This document shows, piece after piece, positions 45,674-54,277 of a stretch of 54,277 nt of DNA. The first letter of the stretch is position 1. Every line of letters begins with the position of its first letter. The notes beneath the pieces are model-generated. The model did not search any database, had not been told where the DNA came from, and worked only from the letters and a program-made list of their open reading frames with translations. The translations under genes were made by a program, and so were the position numbers. Source of the stretch: Myxococcota bacterium (GTDB taxonomy: Bacteria > Myxococcota > XYA12-FULL-58-9 > JALHOP01); the NCBI GenBank assembly GCA_022842935.1, contig JALHOP010000022.1, forward strand, positions 1 to 54,277, written 5' to 3'.

Positions 45674-46861
45674 ATGACCGACCCGATGCACGAAGCGTCC
45701 GCCCGTCCGCCAGTGTCGCCGACGGAGCCTTCTCCGACTCCAGCCAGCGCCGCCCGTCTCGTTTACTTCGTTCTTCTCATCTCCTCCCTCATTTTGGTGT
45801 CGACCATCTTCGTGCCGGTGTGGAAGCCCGTCGTCCTTGGGGCTGTACTCGCGGCGACACTGATTCGCTACTACGAGAAATTCGTTGTCCGCCTTCGCGG
45901 ACGAAAGAGCCTCGGCGCCATCTTGATGACGATTGGCGTCCTGGTGTTCGTGCTCATGCCGCTCGCCGGCGTATTGTCATTTTTGGTCGTGCAGGGCACG
46001 CAAGCGGCGAAGGTCATCAGTGACCTCCTGAATTCGAGTCATGGCTTCGAGGAGTTCATTGCCATGCTGCCGGCGTCCGTCCAGGACTCGGTTCGCACCG
46101 CCATCGAGATGGTGCCCTTCGACCTGCAGCAACTTTCCGAGCGCGCCGCCGAGAGCGGCAAATGGGCAGCCACAACCGTTGGGAGCGTGTTGTCCGTTAC
46201 GTCATCGATCGTGTTCAGCCTTGGTCTTGCGCTCATCTCTTTCTACTTCTTCCTCGTCGATGGACCGGCGTTCGTTCGCTGGCTCGCGCAGGTTCTGCCG
46301 CTGAAAGACCGCCAGACCTACGAGGTGCTCGAGGACTTTCGTCAGATGGCGCGTGCCGTCATCGGCTCGAACATCATCGTAGGAGGGACCCAGGCCATCG
46401 TCGCCGGTATCGGCTATGCAATCGCTCCGATCCCACACCCTATCTTCTTCGCCATGGTCACGTTTCTGGCGTCCTTCATCCCATCGGTGGGTACGGCTAT
46501 CGTCTCGGTCCCGCTCATCGCGTTGCTGCTCCTCCTCGGCAAGCCGTGGTGGGCGCTTTTTCTCGCGGTCTGGGGTCTGGGTATCGTCGGGGCGGTCGAC
46601 AACATCTTGCGGCCGATCCTGCTACGCGGCGCGGGTCACGTTCACGCCGCCATCGTCTTCTTCTCGCTCATCGGTGGCATCGGCATTTTTGGTCCCATGG
46701 GCCTCATCGTTGGTCCGCTCGCGATCACATTCGTGGTGGCGATGATTCGATTGTGGCAGCGCGATTTCAATCCGCAGACGCGGCGCCCCGAGTCGGCGCT
46801 AGACGGCCGACCGCGCGAGCCGGCTGTACTTCCGTCCGCAGAAGCGGATGTCCCTGCTTGA
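45674..46861 (+). CDS. AI-2E family transporter (PerM-type membrane protein)
   Basis: A 395-residue polytopic membrane protein. Two N-terminal helices (LVYFVLLISSLILVSTIFVP, and PVVLGAVLAATLI), a large soluble loop (residues ~115-170), then about six helices. GIGYAIAPIPHPIFFAMVTF and FIPSVGTAIVSVPLIALLLL, together with VDNILRPILLRG, are family hallmarks. Members export autoinducer-2 or act as Na+/H+ antiporters. Follows the RluA gene after 16 bases. Confidence 0.9.
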   Translation: MTDPMHEASARPPVSPTEPSPTPASAARLVYFVLLISSLILVSTIFVPVWKPVVLGAVLAATLIRYYEKFVVRLRGRKSLGAILMTIGVLVFVLMPLAGVLSFLVVQGTQAAKVISDLLNSSHGFEEFIAMLPASVQDSVRTAIEMVPFDLQQLSERAAESGKWAATTVGSVLSVTSSIVFSLGLALISFYFFLVDGPAFVRWLAQVLPLKDRQTYEVLEDFRQMARAVIGSNIIVGGTQAIVAGIGYAIAPIPHPIFFAMVTFLASFIPSVGTAIVSVPLIALLLLLGKPWWALFLAVWGLGIVGAVDNILRPILLRGAGHVHAAIVFFSLIGGIGIFGPMGLIVGPLAITFVVAMIRLWQRDFNPQTRRPESALDGRPREPAVLPSAEADVPA

Positions 46862-46936
46862 CCACGCTGCTCGGTCGCTGACGGAGCGCTCGGAAAATCG
46901 CATGCCAGCGCCATGGGCAGCCGCCCGAATCGCGAC

Positions 46937-49315
46937 TCAGGCAACTCGCGAGGTTGGGCGCTGCGCAGGCGCCGCGTACATGGGCCCTTGCATCGGCTGC
47001 CCACCGAGGTGCCGGAAGAAGGCCTCTGGGTCGGTCACGTGATAGCCCTGCAGACCATCATTGTAGGCGCGACCGTCCGAGCGTGTACCTGGCAACCGCG
47101 TGACGGAGCGGATCCACGAGGGCACCTTCACCATGCTGACCTGGTAGCCTCCCTGCGAGAGGTAAACTGGCCCCTGGGGATTCGTGGGTGCGTAGAGAAG
47201 ATTGGTTCGCGGGTCCACGTAGAAGCGGATGCGCGCGTTGGCGCGGCTCGCGGTTGCGTTGTCGTAGCCCTCATAGAACACGCGTCCGTCGCTGTCGGTG
47301 TCACGCCTGTCGATTGTCACCGAGTGGCGGATGCCGGAGCCGGCGTTGCCGCGGGCCGCCCCTGGGTCGCCACGCCGCATCACCGCGACCTGCACTGGGA
47401 CCGACATGTCGAGCATGGCATCGATGGCGCGACGCCCGGCCGTGAGATGGCGCTCGTCGGCGCGAATGGCCCCGAGCACGTTGTTCGCGCTGTACGCCAT
47501 GTAGTGGTTGAAGCCGCCAGCGAGCGTCGTGCGCGCCATGTTCGACGAGGCGATGGTCTCGGCCGCGCGTCGGAAGCACCCGGCGGGGTCGGAGTCACGG
47601 TAGCCCGAGAACCGCGTCGTGATCTGGACCGGACGCACATTCGTATCGCGTAGCGCAACCTCCGCATCTGGGACGCGCTGGGTATAGGCGCGGAACTGCT
47701 GCTCGAAGCCCTGCAAGACATGGCGGCGGATGAGACTCAGGACGCGTCCGGCATCGCTCTCAGTGGTCATGCCACCGCGGGTGTCGCCGAGGCTGATGGT
47801 GTTGGGCCTGAGGTCGTCCTCGCGATTGCCAGGGCGGGCGGCTAGCGTGTCGAAGAGGTAGCTACCGAGCTCGCCGGAGCTGCGGCCGCGGCGCACCACT
47901 TCTTCCGGGTCGATGCCGGCGTCGCGCAAAAGATCGGCCACTCTGCGCGGGCCACTCGGGGTCGAAACCTCGTGGTCGAGTCGCTCGCGCGAGACGAAAC
48001 CTACAGCCAGCCTATCGGCGAGGTCCTGGCGGGTGAGCAACTCGTAGCGCCGCGTGTGCCGGTCGAGCACTTCGAGGACACGTCCGGCAGGGGTCCGCTC
48101 GCCGTTCGCGCGGTTCAGCCACGGGCGAATGACTCCGTTGTGTCCGCCAAAGCGGTTGCTCGCCAGCATGGCATGCAAGCGCTGCCAGGCCGCGCCTGCC
48201 GCAGCTCGGTCGGTGCCGCCGCCGATGCTATCGCCGCTCACGACGAAACGACGTAGCTCTGCGACATCGACCCCGGCGCTCCGCAAAGCCTCGGTCAAGT
48301 GTTGCCAAGCCGCGGGATCTGTTCGTTCGATCTCTCCCAGGTCGAGACGCGCGTCGCGGTGGTAGTTGGCGAAGGTGTCGAGCTCGATGACCGTACGTGC
48401 GGCCAACGGCTCGTCGCGACCGCAAATGAGCGGGCTCTCCGCGAGATCGGCCGACGGCGGTGGGATGAGGCTATCGGGGCGCGACTCTTCGCGCGAAGGG
48501 CCCTGCTGCACCCCGCGTTGCTCGAACAGTCCGCGCAAGATGAGCACCGCGCGATACGTATCGTTCTCTTGGGCGCGCTCGGGGAGACGTGGCTCGAGCG
48601 TGAATGGGGTCTCGCGTTGCACTACGGCGCCGGGACCACGTGCTGTCATCGTCCCGCCGTTGCCGTCCCGATCGACCTTGTCGTCGAGGCGGCGAAACAT
48701 GCGCGACAAGGCGTCGGACGACAGCTCTTGTGGGAGCTGGGAGCGCTCGAGCCGCGTGCGGAGCTGATCGTAGACGCCGGCGCGCCGCAGCGTATCGACC
48801 TGTTCGGTGGTCAGGTTGCGGAAGCGATCGGGGTTGAAGGCGCCGTTCATGAAGCCGGCGACAAACTCTTCTTCCGTGAAGCGAACGTCGTTTTCTGTGC
48901 TCTCGAGGATGCGTTTGAACGCGCGACCGGCATGCGTGAGCGCGGCCTCACCCGTCGCTTGGTCGGCTGAAGCAAACACCCTGATCGACCGCGAGGTGCC
49001 GTTGACGTCGAAGCTGTCGAGCCAGCGGAAGACCTCGGCGGCCCTCGAGCCGCTGATGTAGCCATTGCGGTCGGCCATCGCTCGTAGCTGCTGCAAACGA
49101 GCATCGGCCATTTGTTCCGCTAACGCGTCGCGGCGTTCCGGTGTGAGATCACGCCGACGTTCGAGCTCGCCGCGAATGATGGCGACGGCGGAGGCACGCA
49201 GCTCGGCGCGCACGGTACTGTCACCGAGCAGCGTGTTGACGTTGAGCCGGGCCTGCTGGAAACGCGTGCTGAGGTCGCGAACGTCGACGGTGTTGGCGGC
49301 GGTACGCTGCGACAT
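46937..49315 (-). CDS. Large modular protein of unknown family with putative Cys-His-Asp domain
   Basis: A 792-residue protein without signal peptide or membrane segment, similar over most of its length to the protein at 50464-53328. Shared blocks in order: RNGYISGSRAAEVFRWLDSF (84-103), EEFVAGFMNGAFNPDRFRNL (149-168), GRVLEVLDRHTRRYEL (411-426), NTISLGDT (505-512), and a C-terminal domain with IRFYVDPRTNLLYAP and SQGGYQVS. C580, H664 and D685 fall at spacings matching C776, H863 and N885 of the paralogue, suggesting a papain-like fold. Several D-x-N-G / D-x-D-x-N-G turns could bind calcium. Function unknown. Confidence 0.8.
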   Translation of the reverse strand: MSQRTAANTVDVRDLSTRFQQARLNVNTLLGDSTVRAELRASAVAIIRGELERRRDLTPERRDALAEQMADARLQQLRAMADRNGYISGSRAAEVFRWLDSFDVNGTSRSIRVFASADQATGEAALTHAGRAFKRILESTENDVRFTEEEFVAGFMNGAFNPDRFRNLTTEQVDTLRRAGVYDQLRTRLERSQLPQELSSDALSRMFRRLDDKVDRDGNGGTMTARGPGAVVQRETPFTLEPRLPERAQENDTYRAVLILRGLFEQRGVQQGPSREESRPDSLIPPPSADLAESPLICGRDEPLAARTVIELDTFANYHRDARLDLGEIERTDPAAWQHLTEALRSAGVDVAELRRFVVSGDSIGGGTDRAAAGAAWQRLHAMLASNRFGGHNGVIRPWLNRANGERTPAGRVLEVLDRHTRRYELLTRQDLADRLAVGFVSRERLDHEVSTPSGPRRVADLLRDAGIDPEEVVRRGRSSGELGSYLFDTLAARPGNREDDLRPNTISLGDTRGGMTTESDAGRVLSLIRRHVLQGFEQQFRAYTQRVPDAEVALRDTNVRPVQITTRFSGYRDSDPAGCFRRAAETIASSNMARTTLAGGFNHYMAYSANNVLGAIRADERHLTAGRRAIDAMLDMSVPVQVAVMRRGDPGAARGNAGSGIRHSVTIDRRDTDSDGRVFYEGYDNATASRANARIRFYVDPRTNLLYAPTNPQGPVYLSQGGYQVSMVKVPSWIRSVTRLPGTRSDGRAYNDGLQGYHVTDPEAFFRHLGGQPMQGPMYAAPAQRPTSRVA

Positions 49316-49373
49316 CCTTCATGCCCTCACTAGAGCAGATCGCCCCATCCTCGAAGTTATCGTTGCCGGGCCA

Positions 49374-50459
49374 ATGCGGATGAGCATGATGGCTGACATG
49401 GTGGCATCCGGAATTCTCAATCAATGGAGGGCGTTAGGGGCGCTTGCTGGACTGGTCACGAGCAGCTGTTTCCTGGCTGCGCCGGGCTATCGTGGCGCCA
49501 AAGACGGCCATTTCGACGGGCACGAATTCGTGAACCTCGAGAAGCGGGAAGCTCACAGCGTCGCCAGCGCCATGGCGCTCTTCGTCTTCACCAGCCGACC
49601 TGCTTGGGAGCAGCGTCAGGTCATGCCGACCGTGCCGCCTCGCCGCGTCGCTCATGGCGAGCTGCGCATCACGTTCGTGAACCACGCCACTATGCTGGTG
49701 CAATTCGACGGACTCAACGTGCTCACCGACCCCGTGTACTCGGACATGGTGGGACCCCTCGCGTTCGCTGGTGTGCAGCGCGTCCATGGCCCGGGCGTCG
49801 CTCTGGCTGACCTTCCGCCAATCGACGCCGTTCTCGTCAGCCACAACCACTACGATCACATGGACCTGCCCACTCTTCGTTCGCTATCGCGTACACATGC
49901 TCCGCGTATATTCGCGGGCCTTGGTAGCAAGCGTCTGCTCGACGAAGAGGGTGTCCTGGGTGGCGAGGACCTGAACTGGTGGGAAACGAGTGAGCTCGCG
50001 CCGGGCATTCGCGTCACCGCGGTCCCTGTTCGCCACTGGTCACGTCGCGGGATTGGCGACACGGACAATACTCTGTGGTGCGGCTTCGTCATCGAGACCT
50101 CGCAAGGTCCCCTGTACTTCGCGGGCGATACCGGTTTTGGAGGGCACTTTCGCATGGCGCGCGAGCGCTTCGGGCCGATGCGTGCCGCGTTACTCCCCAT
50201 CGGTGCCTACAAGCCCGAGAGCTTCATGCACAGCTCGCACATGAGCCCCGACGAGGCGCTCGACGCGCACCGAGAGCTCGAGTCACAGCTCAGCATCGCC
50301 ATGCACTTTGGCAGCTTCCAGCTCGCCTTCGAACAGCAAGGCGAAGCCGAGGCGCGCTTGCTCGCCGAGGCCGCACGCCGCAATGTTTCTGGCTTCGTCG
50401 TGCTCGACCCTGGCGATGCGCGTACCGTCGCTCCGCTCGGCCAACAAGCCCAGAGGTAA
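49374..50459 (+). CDS. Metallo-beta-lactamase-fold hydrolase, NAPE-PLD-like
   Basis: About 361 residues. N-terminal hydrophobic segment ALGALAGLVTSSCFLAAPG gives a likely lipobox (TSSC). Zinc ligands in order: SHNHYDHMD (H-x-H-x-D-H), His in VPVRHWSRRG, Asp in YFAGDTGFGG, His in AMHFGSFQL. The LRITFVNHATMLVQFDGLNV (opening strand) and W-x-x-R-x-x-x-D region are those of NAPE-hydrolysing phospholipase D-like and UlaG-like members. Likely acts on a phospholipid or phosphodiester. Lies between the two large paralogues. Confidence 0.85.
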   Translation: MRMSMMADMVASGILNQWRALGALAGLVTSSCFLAAPGYRGAKDGHFDGHEFVNLEKREAHSVASAMALFVFTSRPAWEQRQVMPTVPPRRVAHGELRITFVNHATMLVQFDGLNVLTDPVYSDMVGPLAFAGVQRVHGPGVALADLPPIDAVLVSHNHYDHMDLPTLRSLSRTHAPRIFAGLGSKRLLDEEGVLGGEDLNWWETSELAPGIRVTAVPVRHWSRRGIGDTDNTLWCGFVIETSQGPLYFAGDTGFGGHFRMARERFGPMRAALLPIGAYKPESFMHSSHMSPDEALDAHRELESQLSIAMHFGSFQLAFEQQGEAEARLLAEAARRNVSGFVVLDPGDARTVAPLGQQAQR

Positions 50460-50463
50460 GGCC

Positions 50464-53328
50464 TTACAGACGCGCGCCGCGCTCACCGCGCGGGCGAACG
50501 CCATTGTTGGCGGCGGCGAAGTCATCGCGCCAGTTGCCACCAGTCTGACCCCGTATCGAGGTCACCTGATAGCCGCCCGATCCTATCGTGTAGCGAGCAT
50601 TGCTGGGCGCGAAGAGTAGACCGCTATTGCGGTCGCGATAGAGGAAGCCCACGTAGCGCAGACGACCACTTGCGTTCTCGGAATAGTGGTAGCGGACGCG
50701 GCCGGCGGAATCGACATCACGTCCGATGACCGTGAACCAGTGGTCGGTGATACCGTCGCGGTTCACGTCTGTACCACCGTTGCGAGCGACGCCCAGGATC
50801 ATGCGGTGGTTATTGTTGAGGCCCCAGTTCAGGTAGTTGTTCAACGAACGGAAATCTTCAGGGTTGCCACCGATACGACCGCCTGGTTCCTCGCTCTGCG
50901 CGACCCAGTGCCCTTCCCACGGATGGGCTCTGCGGCCAGAGGAGGGCGTCGCACCCGGCGCCGCGCCGCGATATGCCACGTCGTCGAGTGAACGCAGCAA
51001 GCAGTCATCGCCCGCTCGCATGTAGTGAAGTCGGCCGGGCGTCAGGTTGATGGTTGCCATCTCATCGGGGCGCGCGAGGTCGGCATCTGAGATGTCGCGG
51101 TAAGCGCGCGGGGTGTGCGTATTCGGTCGCATGAGACGCGTGTCACGCATGAAGTCGAGGACTTGACCCGCCATCGAGCGCTCGTTTCCGCGCGTCGTCG
51201 TGTGACCCAGCGAGAGGGTGCCAGGGTGCGGATCGAGCCGGCCGTAGTCGCTCGGCAGTGCGGCGAGGCGACGGTAAAGCTCCGCAGCGGCGACGCGACC
51301 CTGGCGGCGCTGTGGGTCGCGCGCCATCCAGTCCGCAAACTCGTTGACGTTGAACTGGCCGCCGGTCAGCTGGGTGAGGCGCTCGCGAACGGTGTCGCCG
51401 GGAAGGGGATTCGGGATGACGCCCGGCACGATATCGCGCCGGGGTAGTCGGCGGTCGAGATCCGCGGCGGTCAGGTGGAAGTTGCTGTTGGCGACGTCTT
51501 CAGTGAGGCGGTCGAGCGTGCGGATGTCGTGGCGCTGCGTGTAGCGGTCGAGGATCTCGACGACACGGCCAACCCGAGTCTGATTGAACTGTCCTTCGTA
51601 GAGACCGAGCGGACGGCTTCGATCGCCACCCTGGATGCCCTGGAGGGTGGCGTACAGGCGGCTCATCTCGGAGTTTGGGCCGCCGATGGTGTTGTTGGCC
51701 TCGGGGGGACGCGCCAGGCCCTGGATAGTGGCCCACGGAAGCCCCGCCTGAGCTAGCGCCGCGCGATCTTCCGGAGTGATAGCGCCGATGTTGATACGCG
51801 CGAACTGCATGTAGTCGCGGAACGCGTCACGGTCGACGCTCGCGCGCTCCGACAACCGCTGCTGGTTCTCGGCCAAGATGTCGCCGGTATAGTTGGGGTC
51901 GGGCAGCGGCGGATCGAACGGGCTGCGTTGCGGCTGGTCGGGGTCTGCCGCCAAGCCAGAGCGAAACACCGCGTTCAAACCGGCGACGATACGGCCGGCT
52001 TCGGTGCTCTCGTCCGTGCCTCTTGGAAGATTGAACGGCAAGTCGTCGGCCGGGGTGCGCGACGCGTAGTGCGAAACGAAAGAGTCGCGACTGCCGTTGG
52101 TGTCAGGTTTGTCGGCGGCGCGGAAGAGAGCCCGTAACTGCGGCACCGTGAGCTGCGCGGAGCCGCCCGCGAGACGTTCGCGAAGCTGCGCCAAGACACC
52201 GGCCTGATCGAGAGCGCGATATGCTTCGGGGTTCGTGCGCTCGAGGTTTCGCAGGGCCTCGGCGTCGAAGGTGCCGTTGCGGAAGCCCCCGACGAAGTCA
52301 CGCTCTTTGACGGTGACCGGGGTGCGGCCGCTCGTGTTGGTCAATACTTGCTGCAAAGCCTCGCCAGCTGGCGTCAACCGCGCATCCATGACTGGTTGGC
52401 CGCCCGCAGGCGCCGCGACCATGGCGATGGAGCCAGTCCGGCCGTTCGAATCGAAGCGGTCGATCCAGGAGAACACTTCGGCCGCGCGACTCGACGGAAT
52501 CACGCCGTCGCGGCCCGCAAGACGGCGGATTTCACCCATGCGCTCGTCCGCTAAAGCGGTGCGAAGGGTGGCGCGCTGTTCCTCGGAGAGCGCCGCGACG
52601 CCTTGCTGCTGGAAAGCGCGACGGGTATTCGCATCGAGGTTGAGCGAGCCCATGACGGTGCGGGAAACGTGTCGATGCGCGTTGGCACCTTTGCGCTCGA
52701 GGTAGCCGTAACCGGTCTCGGCGGCGAGCGTACGCAGACGCGGGTTATCGACCAGCGCAGTGGCCTGTACGTCACTGCCGTCGACCAGCGCCTGGAAAGT
52801 CGCGGCGTCCATGCTTCGCGGCGCCGCTGGGTTGTCGACGCGGGGTGGCTCGGTCGCAGGAGCGCGCCCCAGAGGCCAAGCCGCGGGGGCGGCGCTCGGC
52901 TGAAAGCGGGTCGCGTCGGCTACGGCCCGGAAGTGGGCCTGAGCGACGAGCGCTGGTCGGTCGAATCCAGAGAAGGCCAGATCGAACCGGCTCTGCATTG
53001 GCGGACGGGTGAGAACCGAGGCGTCCAAGCGGGGCGCAGTGAACGCGCCATCGAGCGAAAGGGGCGTGCTGCTGAAAACCGACGGCGTGATGCCCAGTCG
53101 TCCAAAGACGTTGGTCGGATCTGCAGGGATGCCCGGCAGAGTGCTCCGCAGCCGGTCACCCTTGGCCGCAATGGTGTCGCCATTTGCCGGGGCCTGCTGC
53201 TCTCGGCGTCCGGTTTTTCTGCCGGTGCACGTATTCGAAGAGGCGTCGAGGTCGCCCTCTTCGACATCCGTAGCGCCGTTTGGACGCCGGGTTGCGATGC
53301 TGCAGGTTGCTGGTCCGGTGCCGGTCAT
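50464..53328 (-). CDS. Large modular protein of unknown family, paralogue of the 792-residue protein
   Basis: A 954-residue protein. The N-terminal ~220 residues are low in structure (Pro/Ala-rich) with no signal peptide. Then come the shared blocks RDGVIPSSRAAEVFSWIDRF (273-292), RDFVGGFRNGTFDAEALRNL (343-362), GRVVEILDRYTQRHDI (587-602) and GTLSLGHT (703-710). The C-terminal domain has C776 (AGDDCLLRSL), H863 (TDHWFTVIGRD), N885 (YHYSENAS), FLYRDRNSGLLFAPSN and GSGGYQVTS. C-to-H and H-to-N spacings (87, 22) match the paralogue (84, 21). The stop is four bases from that of the MBL gene, inside GTAAGGCCTTAC. Confidence 0.8.
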   Translation of the reverse strand: MTGTGPATCSIATRRPNGATDVEEGDLDASSNTCTGRKTGRREQQAPANGDTIAAKGDRLRSTLPGIPADPTNVFGRLGITPSVFSSTPLSLDGAFTAPRLDASVLTRPPMQSRFDLAFSGFDRPALVAQAHFRAVADATRFQPSAAPAAWPLGRAPATEPPRVDNPAAPRSMDAATFQALVDGSDVQATALVDNPRLRTLAAETGYGYLERKGANAHRHVSRTVMGSLNLDANTRRAFQQQGVAALSEEQRATLRTALADERMGEIRRLAGRDGVIPSSRAAEVFSWIDRFDSNGRTGSIAMVAAPAGGQPVMDARLTPAGEALQQVLTNTSGRTPVTVKERDFVGGFRNGTFDAEALRNLERTNPEAYRALDQAGVLAQLRERLAGGSAQLTVPQLRALFRAADKPDTNGSRDSFVSHYASRTPADDLPFNLPRGTDESTEAGRIVAGLNAVFRSGLAADPDQPQRSPFDPPLPDPNYTGDILAENQQRLSERASVDRDAFRDYMQFARINIGAITPEDRAALAQAGLPWATIQGLARPPEANNTIGGPNSEMSRLYATLQGIQGGDRSRPLGLYEGQFNQTRVGRVVEILDRYTQRHDIRTLDRLTEDVANSNFHLTAADLDRRLPRRDIVPGVIPNPLPGDTVRERLTQLTGGQFNVNEFADWMARDPQRRQGRVAAAELYRRLAALPSDYGRLDPHPGTLSLGHTTTRGNERSMAGQVLDFMRDTRLMRPNTHTPRAYRDISDADLARPDEMATINLTPGRLHYMRAGDDCLLRSLDDVAYRGAAPGATPSSGRRAHPWEGHWVAQSEEPGGRIGGNPEDFRSLNNYLNWGLNNNHRMILGVARNGGTDVNRDGITDHWFTVIGRDVDSAGRVRYHYSENASGRLRYVGFLYRDRNSGLLFAPSNARYTIGSGGYQVTSIRGQTGGNWRDDFAAANNGVRPRGERGARL

Positions 53329-53946
53329 GAACTACTCTCGGCCTCCCGTCATCGCACAAGTGTTTGAAATTACGAGTCTTTAGATGCGTTTTGCGCAGCG
53401 AAGCGCGTAAAACACCCAGTTATCTAGATTATCGGTGCGTGCCCGCATGTGTTGCGCGAAAAATCACCGCCTTCTCCACATAGGCATGTGGGTGTGTTCC
53501 TGGATGCCTAACCAACTGGCTTACATCGCAGTATGGTGAGTAGGCGCACCGCGCGGCGATTCCACGTGGATCTGTTCGTGCGCGTGTGTTAAGCCATTTC
53601 CTCCAGTAGTCGATCACAGCGCGTGCTCATTTGAATTCTGGTTCGAAGCTCTTGTCAGCGCCCTCTCGGCGCAGCGTGTGGTCGATGTCGAGACACGGCG
53701 TCCCTGCGCCCTCTGGTTTCCTGCGTTCAGCGCTCACCATCTCCGAGCCAGCGTCCGTCATTCCGAACGAGATCCGTTTTAGCGTTTTGCGTGCGATGCG
53801 TATCGACGGTGCCCCGTCGATGCGCGCGCATGAAGAGTTTTGGGTTCGGCGGGCCGCATAGGTTCGCCGGTATTGAAGGCGTGGGATAAGCCACGCCGCA
53901 GTGTGTGTGACCGTTCGATAGTGAGCGGCGCCAAGGAGATGGAAGC
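53329..53946. other. Non-coding region with several palindromes before the RRM gene
   Basis: About 600 bases without a convincing gene. Local AT content is higher than elsewhere around 53360-53440. Palindromes: CCACAT/ATGTGG (53476-53491), TCCACGTGGA (53561-53570), TTTTGCGC...GCGCGTAAAA near 53389-53410, and GCGTGG/CCACGC near 53878-53896, about 50 bases before the RRM start. The last could be part of a structured 5' leader. Confidence 0.4.
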
Positions 53947-54277
53947 GTGGGTAACAAGTTGTTTGTTGGCGGTCTGAGCTGGAACACCAAGGATGATGGT
54001 CTGCGCGCCGCGTTTGAGCGGTTCGGAGCAATCAGCGAAGCCAAGGTGATCCTGGACCGCGACACTGGCCGTTCGCGCGGCTTTGGTTTCGTGACTTTCG
54101 GCAGCACGGACGAAGCGCGCAAGGCCATGGAAGAGATGAATGGCGCCGAGCTCGACGGTCGCACCATCAAGGTGAACGAGGCTGAAGAGAAGCAGCGCCG
54201 TCCTGGTGGCGGCGGCGGCGGTGGCTACGGCGGCGGTGGTGGCGGCTACGGCGGCGGTGGCGGTGGCTACGGCGGCG
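53947..54277 (+). CDS. Glycine-rich RRM RNA-binding protein, 3' end outside the window
   Basis: The first ~110 codons are present. GTG start ([12 protein letters not shown]) with AAGGAG upstream. RNP-2 is KLFVGGL and RNP-1 is RGFGFVTF, both intact with their aromatic RNA-contacting residues. After residue 80 comes a Gly-rich tail of Y-G-G-G-G-G-G repeats running off the end. Bacterial RRM proteins of this Rbp type bind single-stranded RNA and are often cold-induced; the Gly-rich tail may support condensation. The repeat is encoded by a near-perfect (GGCGGTGGC) run. Confidence 0.95.
   Translation, partial: MGNKLFVGGLSWNTKDDGLRAAFERFGAISEAKVILDRDTGRSRGFGFVTFGSTDEARKAMEEMNGAELDGRTIKVNEAEEKQRRPGGGGGGGYGGGGGGYGGGGGGYGG

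Noticed and set aside
53631-53861. Small gene before the RRM gene
   Set aside because: No ribosome-binding site, composition unlike the neighbouring genes, and an antisense frame of equal length exists.

Overview
The window looks like chromosome from a large-genome, high-GC member of the Myxococcota. The grounds are Hanks-type Ser/Thr kinases (two, each behind a sigma-54-like promoter), an FHA protein, DUF4388 and CheX-type proteins, many lipoproteins, a secreted cysteine-rich/NHL protein carrying the 'C-G-D-G...E-x-C-D-D-G-N' repeat typical of myxobacteria, and a glycine-rich RRM protein. No rRNA, tRNA, CRISPR array or prophage was seen.

Region 1 (1-7.1 kb) is an accessory island. It holds five toxin-antitoxin (TA) modules (HigBA-like, BrnTA, Phd/VapC-type PIN, BrnTA, Phd/ParE), a possible SUKH-type gene, an IS110-family element with a structured non-coding leader, and an IS91 transposase relic. 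Four full and several broken copies of a ~145-bp palindromic repeat, all in one orientation, lie between the modules. The outer stem of this repeat shows compensatory base changes. A second, 234-bp repeat occurs twice almost unchanged. Each TA module has its own small palindromic operator.

Region 2 (7.1-17 kb): small lipoproteins; a Ser/Thr kinase and an FHA gene; then a tightly overlapping operon of acyl-CoA dehydrogenase, PaaG-like crotonase, HSDL2-like SDR, a secreted S1/P1-type zinc hydrolase and a GNAT protein. It ends with an RlmL-like rRNA methyltransferase.

Region 3 (17-33.5 kb) is mainly cell-envelope and secreted proteins on the minus strand: a lipase-like hydrolase, a 1,187-residue NHL/Cys-rich lipoprotein, a coiled-coil lipoprotein and two tandem S9 peptidases. 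Divergent to these are a peptidoglycan amidase and an amidohydrolase, followed by an AhpD-like protein with a methyltransferase.

Region 4 (33.6-46.9 kb): MDR oxidoreductase, DUF4388 protein, an alkylation-repair group (AlkB and Ada flanking an unknown gene, with a perfect palindrome in the divergent promoter), GcvP, a second Ser/Thr kinase with unusual motifs, an MshEN-CheX-like protein, an RluA-family pseudouridine synthase and an AI-2E family transporter. Two arrays of the same 7-bp satellite lie here. One is intergenic. The other sits inside the RluA gene and encodes ten heptapeptides.

Region 5 (46.9-54.3 kb): two large paralogous proteins of unknown family, each with a C-terminal domain in which a Cys-His-Asp/Asn order is preserved at nearly identical spacing. 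They flank a metallo-beta-lactamase-fold lipoprotein. The window ends in a truncated RRM RNA-binding protein gene behind a 600-bp non-coding stretch.
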